Shown: piece by piece, positions 50,801 through 61,000 of the stretch | Numbering within the stretch: position 1 is the first letter of the stretch | How the letters are laid out: each line of letters opens with the position of its first letter | Source: Arachis hypogaea | Taxonomy: Eukaryota; Streptophyta; Magnoliopsida; Fabales; Fabaceae | Length of the DNA stretch: 64,000 nucleotides | Assembly (NCBI RefSeq): GCF_003086295.3 | Contig: NW_027255459.1 | Coordinates: forward strand, 7,501 to 71,500 | Direction: 5' to 3' | Program-made: the position numbers and the translations under genes | The notes under the pieces: generated by a model | Told to the model about the DNA's origin: nothing | Database searches by the model: none | The model's input: only the letters and a program-made list of their open reading frames with translations

Positions 50801-53800
50801 AGAAAATCCTAGAAAACCCAAGAAAACCCAAGAAAATCCCTGGAAATCCCTAGATAAATCTAGAAAACCCTTAGAAATTCCTAGAAAACCCAAGAAAACC
50901 TTAGAAAATCCTAGAAAATTCTAGAAAACCCAAAAAAACCCCTGGAAATCCCTAGAAAAATTAAGAAAACCCTTAGAAATTCCTAGAAAACCCTAGAAAA
51001 CCCAAGAAAATCCTAGAAAATCGTAGAAAATCTTAGAAAAACCCCAGAAAACCCTAAAAAATCCTAAAAAATCCTAGAAAAACCCTTGAAAACCGTAGAA
51101 AACCCTAAAAAACAATCGAAAATCCTAGAAAACGGTAAGAAAACCTTAGAAAATACTATAAATCCATAAAAAACCCTAGAAAACCCTTAGAAATCCCTAG
51201 AAAACTGTAGAAAATCCAAAAAACCATAGAAAACACAAGAAAATCCTAGAAAATCCACAGAAAATCATAGAAAATCCTAGAAAATTAAAGAAAAACCCCT
51301 CAAAAATCATAGAAATCCCTAAAAAACACTCGAAAACCCTAGAAAACTTTAAGAAAATCTTTGAAAACCATAGAAATCTGTAGAAAACTCTAGAAAACCC
51401 TAGAAAATTCCAAAAAATCCTATCAAATCCTAGAAAATCCTAGAAAACCTCTAGAAAACCCTTGGAAATCCCTAAAAAATCTAGAAAACCCATAAAAATT
51501 CCTAAAATACTCTAGAAAATCCAAGAAAATCCTAGAAAACCCTAGAAAATCGTAGAAAATCCTAGAAAATCTTAGAAAAATCCTTGAAAACCATAGAAAA
51601 CCCTTAAAAACCCTCGAAAACCCTAGAAAACCCTAAGAAAACCTTACAAAACCGTATAAATCCATAGAAAACCTTAGATAAACCTAGAAAAACCCTAGAA
51701 AATCCTAGAAAATCGTAGAAAATCATAAAAAACCCTAGAAAATTCTAGAAAACTCTAGAAAAAACCTAGAAAACCGTCATAAATCCCTAGAAAATCCTAA
51801 AAACCCAAGAAAATCCTATAAAAACCCTTGAAAATCTTAGAAAACCCTAGAAAACCCAAGAAAACTCCTGAAAATCCCTAGAAAAATCTAGAAAACCCTT
51901 AGAAATTCCTAGAAAACCCTAGAAAACATAAGAAAACCATAGAAAATTCCTAGAAAACCCAAGAAAACTCTAGAAAATCCTGGAATATCCTAGAAAAACT
52001 CCAGAAAACCCTAGAAAATCATAGAAAATCCTTGAAAAACCCTTGAAAATCGTAGAAAACCCTAAAAAATAATCAAAAATCCTAGAAAACTGTAAGAAAA
52101 CCATAGAAAATACTATAAATCCATAAAAAAACCCTAGAAAACCCTTAGAAATTCCTAGAAAACTGTAGAAAACCCAAAAAACCATAGAAAACACAAGAAA
52201 AACCTAGAAAACCCTAGAAAATCCTAGAAAATCCACAGAAAACCATAGAAAACCCTAGAGAATTAAAGAAAAACCCCTCAAAAATCATAGAAAACCCTAA
52301 AAAACACTCGAAAACCCTAGAAAACCTTAAGGGAATCTTAGAAAATCATAGAAATCTTTAGAAAACTCTAGAAAACCCTAGAAAATTCCTAAAAAGTCCT
52401 ATAAAATCCTAGAAAACCCTTGGAAAAACCTAGAAAAATCTAGAAAACCCTTAGAAATTCCTAAAAAACTCTAGAAAATCCAAGAAAACCCGAGAAAACC
52501 GTAGAAAATCCTAGAAAAACCCTTAAAAACCGTAGAAAACCCTTAAAAACTCTCGAAAACCCTAGAAAACCCTAAGAAAACCTTAGAAAACCGTATAAAT
52601 CCATAGAAAACCCTAGAAAAACCTAGAAAAACCCTAGAAAATCCTAGAAAATCGTAGAAAATCATAAAAAAACCCTAGAAAATTCTAGAAAACTCCTAGA
52701 AAAAACCTAGAAAACTGCCATAAATCCCTAGAAAACCCTTGAAAACCCAAGAAAATCCTATAAAAACCCTTGAAAATCTTAGAAAATTCTAGAAAACCAA
52801 AAAAAAACCTTTGGAAATCCCTAGAAAAATCTAGAAAAACCCTTAGAAATTCCTAGAAAACCCTAGAAAACCTAAGAAAACCTTAAAAAATCCTAGAAAA
52901 CCCTTAGAAATCCCTAGAAAACTGTAGAAAACACAAAAAACCGTAGAAAACACAAAAAACCATAGAAAACACAAGAAAACCCTAGAAAACCCTAGAAAAT
53001 CATAGAAAACCCACAGAAAACCATAGAAAACCCTAGAAAATTAAAGAAAAACCCCTCAAAAATCATAGAAAACCCTAAAAAACACTCGAAAACCCTAGAA
53101 AACCTTAAGAAAATCTTAGAAAACCATAGAAATCTTTAGAAAACTCTAGAAAATCCTTGAAAATTCCTAAAAAATCCTATAAAATCCTAGAAAACCCTAG
53201 AAAACCTCTAGAAAACCCTTGGAAATCCTAGAAAAATCTAGAAAACTCTTAGAAATTCCTAAAAAAACCTTAGAAAATCCAAGAAAACCTTAGAAAACCG
53301 TAGAAAATCCTAGAAAAACCCTAGAAAACCATAGAAAATCCTAGAAAATCCTAGAAAAACCCTTGAAAACCGTAGAAAACCCTTAAAAACCATCGAAAAC
53401 CCTAGAAAACCCTAAGAAAACCTTAGAAAACCGTATAAATCCATAGAAAACCCTAGAAAAACCTAGAAAAACCCTAGAAAATCCTAGAAAATCGTAGAAA
53501 ATCATAAAAAACTCTAAGAAATCCTAGAAAACCGTCATAAATCCTTAGAAAATCCAAGAAAATCTTATAAAAAGCCTTGAAAATCTTAGAAAACCCTAGA
53601 AAACCCAAGAAAACCCCTAGAAATCCCTAGAAAAATCTAGAAAACCCTAGAAAGTCCAAGAAAACCCTTGAAAATCCTTAGAAAAAGCTAGAAAACCATT
53701 AGAAATTCCTAGAAAACCTTAGAAAACCCTAGAAAATCCTAGAAAAACCCCAGAAAATCATAGAAAATCCTAGAAAAACCCTTGAAAACCGTAGAAAACC

Positions 53801-55020
53801 CTAAAAAACAATCAAAAATCCTACAAAACGGTAGGAAAACCTTAGAAAATACTATAAATCCATAAAAAACCCTAGAAAACCCTTAGAAATCCCTAGAAAA
53901 TTGTAGAAAACCCAAAAAACCTAGAAAACCCTAGAAAACCCTAGAAAATCCTAGAAAATCCACAGAAAACCATAGAAAAACCTAGAAAATTATAGAAAAA
54001 CCCTTAAAAATCATAGAAAACCCTAAAAAAACACTCGAAATCCCTAGAAAACCTTAAGAAAATCTTAGAAAACCATTGAAATCCCTTGAAAACTCTAGAA
54101 AACCCTAGAAAATTCCTAGAAAATCCTATAAAATCCTTAAAAATCCTAGAAAACCTCTAGAAAACACCTGGAAATCCCTAGAAAAATCTAGAAAACCCTT
54201 AAAAATTCCTAAAAAACTCTAGAAAATCCAAGAAAACCCTAAAAAACCGTAGAAAATCCTAGAAAAACACTAGAAAACTGTAGAAAATTTTAAAAAATCC
54301 TAGAAAAACCCTTGAAAACCGTAGAAAACCCTTAAAAACCCTCGAAAACCCTAGAAAACCCTAAGAAAACCTTAGAAAACCGTCTAAATCCATAGAAAAA
54401 CCTAGAAAAACCTAGAAAATTCCTAGAAAATCATAGAAAAACCCTAAAAAATCATAGAAAAATCCAAGAAAATGCTAGAAAATCCTAGAAAACCCAAGAA
54501 AACCCAAGAAAATCCCTGGAAATCCCTAGATAAATCTAGAAAACCCTTAGAAATTCCTAGGAAAACCCTAGAAAACCCAAGAAAACCTTAGAAAATCCTA
54601 GAAAATTCTAGAAAACCCAAAAAAACCCTTGGAAATCCTTAGAAAAATTAAGAAAACCCTTAGAAATTCCTAGTAAACCCTAGAAAACCCAAGAAAATCC
54701 TAGAAAATCGTAGAAAATCTTAGAAAAACCCAAGAAAACCCTAAAAAATCCTAAAAAATCCTAAAAAAACCCTTGAAAACCGTAGAAAACCCTAAAAAAC
54801 AATCGAAAATCCTAGAAAACGGTAAGAAAACCTTAGAAAATACTATAAATCCATAAAAAACCCTAGAAAACCCTTAGAAATCCCTAGAAAACTGTAGGAA
54901 ATCCAAAAAACCATAGAAAACACAAGAAAATCCACAGAAAATCATAGAAAATCCTAGAAAATTAAAGAAAAACCCCTCAAAAATCATAGAAATCCCTAAA
55001 AAACACTCGAAAACCCTAGA
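50801..55020 (+). repeat. Block III, copies of the 3.68-kb unit
   Basis: The first part matches 39.2-41.1 kb (offset 11633-11640; 40330/51970) and 26.8-28.7 kb. After AAAACTGCCATAAATCC at 52711 it matches 25.0-27.2 kb (offset about 27720; 27169/54891) and 37.4-39.6 kb. GATAAATC at 50853 and 54529 lies 3676 bp apart, so this block is a rotated 3.68-kb tandem repeat of slightly more than one period. Confidence 0.75.
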
Positions 55021-58000
55021 AAACCTTAAGAAAATCTTTGAAAACCATATAAATCTTTAGAAAACTCTAGAAAACCCTAGAAAATTCCTAAAAAATCCTA
55101 TAAAATCCTAGAAAACCCTAGAAAACCTCTAGAAAACCCTTGGAAATCCCTAAAAAATCTAGAAAACCCTTAGAAATTCGTAAAAAACTCTAGAAAATCC
55201 AAGAAAATCCTAGAAAACCATAGAAAATCCTAGGAAAGCCCTAGAAAACCGTAGAAAATCCTAGAAAATCTTAGAAAAACCCTTGAGAACCATAGAAAAC
55301 CCTTAAAAACCCTCGAAAACCCTAGAAAACCCTAAGAAAACCTTACAAAACTGTATAAATCCATAGAAAACCCTAGAAAAACATAGAAAACCCTAGAAAA
55401 TCCTGAAAAATCGTAGAAAATCATAAAAAACCTTAGAAAATCCTATAAAACTCCTAGAAAAAACCTAGAAAACTGTCATAAATCTCTAGAAAATCCTAAA
55501 AAACCCAAGAAAATCCTATAAAAACCCTTGAAAATCTTAGAAAACCCTAGAAAACCCAAGAAAACCTCTGGAAATCCCTAGAAAAATCTAGAAAACCCTT
55601 AGAAATTCCTAGAAAACCCTAGAAAACATAAGAAAACCTTAGAAAATTCCTAGAAAACCCAAGAAAACTCTAGAAAATCCTGGAATATCCTAGAAAAACC
55701 CCAGAAAACCTTAGAAAATCATAGAAAATCCTTGAAAAACCCTTGAAAATCGTAGAAAATCCTAAAAAACAATCGAAAATCCTAGAAAACGGTAAGAAAA
55801 CCTTAGAAAATACTATAAATCCATAAAAAAAACCCTAGAAAACCCTTAGAAATCCCTAGATAACTGTAGAAAACCAAAAAAACCATAGAAAACACAAGAA
55901 AAACCTAGAAAACCCTAGAAAATCCTAGAAAATCCACAGAAAACCATAGAAAACCCTAGAGAATTAAAGAAAACCCCTCAAAAATCATAGAAAACCCTAA
56001 AAAATACTCGAAAACCCTAGAAAACCTTAAGAGAATCTTAGAAAACCATAGAAATCTTTAGAAAACTCTAGAAAACCCTAGAAAATTCCTAAAAAATCCT
56101 ATAAAATCCTAGAAAACCCTAGAAAACCTCTAGAAAACCCTTGGAAAAACCTAGAAAAATCTAGAAAACCCTTAGAAATTTCTAAAAAACTCTAGAAAAT
56201 CCAAGAAAACCCGAGAAAACCGTAGAAAATCCTAGAAAAACCCTTGAAAACCGTAGAAAACCTCAAAAATCCTCGAAAACCCTAGAAAACCCTAAGAAAA
56301 CCTTAGAAAACCGTATAAATCCATAGAAAACCCTAGAAAAACCTAGAAAAACCCTAGAAAATCCTAGAAAATCGTAGAAAATCATAAAAAACCCTAAAAA
56401 ATCCTAGAAAACTCCTAGAAAAAACCTAGAAAACCGCCATAAATCCCTAGAAAACCCTAGAAAAACCAAGAACATCCTATAAAAACCCTTGAAAATCTTA
56501 GAAAATCCTAGAAAACCCAAGAAAACCTTTGGAAATCCCTAGAAAAATCTAGAAAACCCTTAGAAATTCCTAGAAAACCCTAGAAAACTTAAGAAAACCT
56601 TAGAAAATCCTAGAAAACCCTAGAAAATCCAAGAAAACCCTTTGAAATCCCTAGAAAAATCTAGAAAACCCTTAAAAATTCCTAGAAAACCTTAGAAAAC
56701 ACTAGAAAATCCTAGAAAATTGTACAAAATCATAAAAAACCCTAGAAAATCCTAGAAAACTCCTAGAAAACCCTAAAAAATCCAAGAAAATCTTATAAAA
56801 ACCCTTGAAAATCCTAGAAAACCCTAGAAAATCCTAGAAAAACTCTAGAAATTCTTAGAAATCTCTAGAAAACCCTAGAAAACCCAAGAAAATCCTAGAA
56901 AACCCTAGAAAAACCCTAGAATTCCCTAGAAAACTCTAGAAAACCCTAGAAAATTTCTAGAAAATCCTAGAAAACCCTAGAAAACCCCAGAAAACCCTTG
57001 GAAATCCCTAGAAAAATCTAGAGAACCATTAGAAATTCCTAGAAAACCCTAGAAAATCCAAAAAAATCCTAGAAAATTGTAGAAAATCCTAGAAAAACCT
57101 CAGAAAATCTTAGAAAATCCTAGAAAAACCCTAGAAAACCTTAGAAAACCCTAAAAACCCTCGAAAACCCTAGAAAATATTAAGAAAACATTATAAATCC
57201 ATAGAAAACCCTAGAAAACCCTTAGAAATCCCTAGAAAACCGTAAAAACCTAAAAAACCCTAGGAAACCCCAGAAAACCCAAGAAAATCCTAGAAAAACC
57301 ACAAAAAACCATAGAAAACCCTAGAAAATTATAGAAAAACCCTCGAAAACTATATAAAACCCTAAAAAGCTCTCGAAAACCGTAGAAAACCTTAAAAAAA
57401 TCTTAGAAAACCATAGAAATTCCTAGAAAACTCTAGAAAACCCTAGAATATTCCTAGAAAATCCTATAAAATCTGAGAAAACTTTAGAAACCCCTAGAAA
57501 ATTCCTGGAAATCCCTAGAAAAATCTAGAAAACCCTTAGAAATTTCTAAAAAAACCTTAGAAAATCCAAGAAAACCCTAGAAAACCGTAGAAAATCCTAG
57601 AAAACCCTAGAAAATCCTAGAAAATCCTAGAAAAACCCTTGAAAACCGTAGAAAACCCTTAAAAATCCTCGAAAACCCTCAAAAAACTAAGAAAACCTTA
57701 GAAAACCATATAAATCCATAGAAAACCCTAGAAAAACCTAGAAAATCCTAGAAAGTCATAGAAAACCTTAAAACACCCTAGAAAACTCCTATAAAAACCT
57801 AGAAAACCCTTAGAGATCCCTAGAAAATGCTAGAAAACCCAAGAAAATCCTAGAAAACCCTTGAAAGTCCTAGAAAACAATAGAAAAACCCTAGAAATCC
57901 CTAGAAAACCCTTAGAAATCCCTAGAAAAACGTAGAAAACCCAAAATCCTAGAAAACCCTAGAAAATACTATAAAAACCCTAAAAAAAACCTTGAAACCC

Positions 58001-61000
58001 GAAGAAAACCTTAAAAAATCCTACAAAACCCCTAGAAAACCCTTAGAAATTCCGAAAAAACCGTAAAAAATCCAAGAAAACCCTAGAAAGTTCTAGAAAA
58101 ACCACAGAAACCCCTAGAAAGCTCTAGAAAATTATAGAAAAATCCTCGAAAACCATAGAAAACCATAAAAAACTCTCGAAAATCCTACAAAACCCTAAGA
58201 AAATCTTAGAAAAACCCTAGAAATCCCAAGGAACTCAAGAAAACCCTAGAAAATTCCAAGAAAATCCAAAAAACCCTAGAAAACCCAAGAAAATCCCTGG
58301 AAATCCCTAGAAAAATCTAGAAAACCCTTAGAAATTTCTAGAAAACCCTAGAAAACCCAAGAAAACCATAGAAAAAACTAGAAAACCCTAGAAAACCCAG
58401 GAAAACCCATGGAAATTCCTAGAAAAATCTAGAAAACCCTTAGAAATTCCTAGAAAACCCTAGAAAACCCAAGAAAACCCTAGAAAATCCTAGAAAATAT
58501 TCGAAAAAACCCAAAAAAAAACCTAGAAAATCCTAGAAAACCCCTAGAAAACCCTTAGAAATTCCTAAAAAAACGTACAAAATCCAAGAAAACCCTAGAA
58601 AATTCTAAAAAAATCACAGAAAACCCTAGAAAACTATAGAAAATTATAGAAAAATCCTCGAAAACCATAGAAAACTATAAAAAACTCTCGAAAACCCTAC
58701 AAAACCCTAAGAAAATCTTAGAAAAACCCTAGAATTCCCTAGAAACTCAAGAAAACCCAAGAAAATTCCAAGAAAATCCTAGAAAATCCAAGAAAACCCT
58801 AGAAAACCCTAGAAAACCCGAGAAAACCTTAGAAAATCATAGAAAACCCTAGAAAACCCAAGAAAACCCCTGGAAATCCCTAGAAAAATCTAGAAAATCC
58901 TTAGAAATTCTTAGAAAACCCTAGAAAACCCAAGAAAACCCAAGAAAATCCTAGAAAATCCTAGAAAAACCCTAGAAAACCCCTAGAAAATCCTAGAAAA
59001 TCCTAGAAAAACCCTTGAAAACCGTAGAAAACCCTAAAAAACAATCGAAAATCCTAGAAAACGGTAAGAAAACCTTAGAAAATACTATAAATCCATAAAA
59101 AACCCTAGAAAACCCTTAGAAATCCCTAGAAAACTGTAGAAAACCCAAAAAACCATAGAAAACACAAGAAAACCCTAGAAAACTCTAGAAAATCCTAGAA
59201 AATCCACAGAAAACCATAGAAAACCCTAGAAAATTAAAAAAAACACCTCAAAAATCATAGAAAACCCTAAAAAACACTCGAAAACCCTAGAAAACCTTAA
59301 GAAAATCTTAGAAAACCATAGAAATCTTTAGAAAACTCTAGAAAAACCTAGAAAATTCCTAAAAAATCCTATAAAATCCTAGAAAACCCTAAAAAGCATC
59401 TAGAAAACCCTTGGAAATCCCTAGAAAAATCTAGAAAACCCTTAGAAATTCCTAAAAACTTTAGAAAATCCAAGAAAATCCTAGAAAACCGTAGAAAATC
59501 CTAGAAAAACTCTAGAAAACTGTAGAAAATCTTAGAAAATCCTAGAAAAACCCTTACGAACCGTAGAAAACCCTTAAAAACCCTCGAAAACCCTAAAAAC
59601 CCTAAGAAAAACCTAGAAAAATCCTAGAAAATCCTAGAAATCGCAGAAAATCATAAAAAACCCTGGAAAATCCAAGAAAACTCCTAGAAAATCGTCATAA
59701 ATCCCTAGAAAACCCTAGAAAACCCAAGAAATTCCTATAAAAATCCTTGAAAATCTTAGAAAACCCTAGAAAACCCAAGAAAACCCCTAAAAATCCCTAG
59801 AAAAATCTAGAAAACCCGTAGAAATTTCTAGAAAACCTAAGAAAACCTTAGAAAATCCAAGAAAATCCTAGAAATTCCAAGAAAACCCTTGGAAATCCCG
59901 AGAAAAATCTAGAAAACCCTTAGAAATTCCTAGAAAACCTTAGAAAACACTAGAAAATCCTAGAAAAACCCCAGAAAACCCTAGAAAATCCTAGAAAATC
60001 CTAGAAAAACCCTTGAAAATCGTAGAAAACTCTAAAAAACAATCGAAAATCCTAGAAAACGGTAAGAAAACCTTAGAAAATACTATAAATCCATAAAAAA
60101 CCCTAGAAAACCCTTAGAAATCCCTAGAAAACTGTAGGAAATCCAAAAAACCTAGAAAACTCAAGAAAACCCTAGAAAACCCTAGAAAATCCTAGAAAAT
60201 CCACAGAAAACCATAGAAAACCCTAGAAAATTATAGAAAAACCCTCAAAAATCATAGAAAACGCTAAAAAACACTCGAAAACCCTAGAAGACCTTAAGAA
60301 ATCTTAAAAAACCATAGAAATCCCTTGAAAACTCTTGAAAATCCTAGAAAATTCCTAGAAAATCCTTTAAAATCCTAGAAAACCCTAGAAAACCTCTAGA
60401 AAACACTTGGAAATCCTTAGAAAAATCTAGAAAACCCTTAGAAATTCCTAAAAAACTCTAGAAAATCCAAGAAAACCCTAGAAAAATGTAGAAAATCCTA
60501 GAAAAACACTAGAAAACCGTAGAAAATTCTTGAAAATCCTCAAAAAACCCTTGAAAACCGTAGAAAACCCTTAAAAACCCTCAAAAACCCTAGAAAACCC
60601 TAAGAAAACCTTAGAAAACCGTATAAATCCATAGAAAACCTTAGAAAAACCTAGAAAACACTAAAAAATCCTAGAAAAACCCTAAAAAACCATAGAAAAC
60701 CGTAAATAACCCTCCAAAATCCTAGAAAACTCTAGAAAATACTATAAAAACCTAAAAAACCTCGAAAACCCCAAGAAAACCCTATAAAATTCTAGAAAAC
60801 CCTTAGATATTCCTAAAAAACCGTAGAAAACCCAAGAAAACCCTAGAAAGTTCTAGAAAAACCACAGAAAACCCTAGAAAACTTTAGAAAATTATAGAAA
60901 AATCCTTGAAAACCATAGAAAACCATAAAAAACTCTTGAAAACCCTACAAAACCCTAAGAAAATCTTAGAAAAACCCTAAAAAACCCAAGAAAATCCTTG

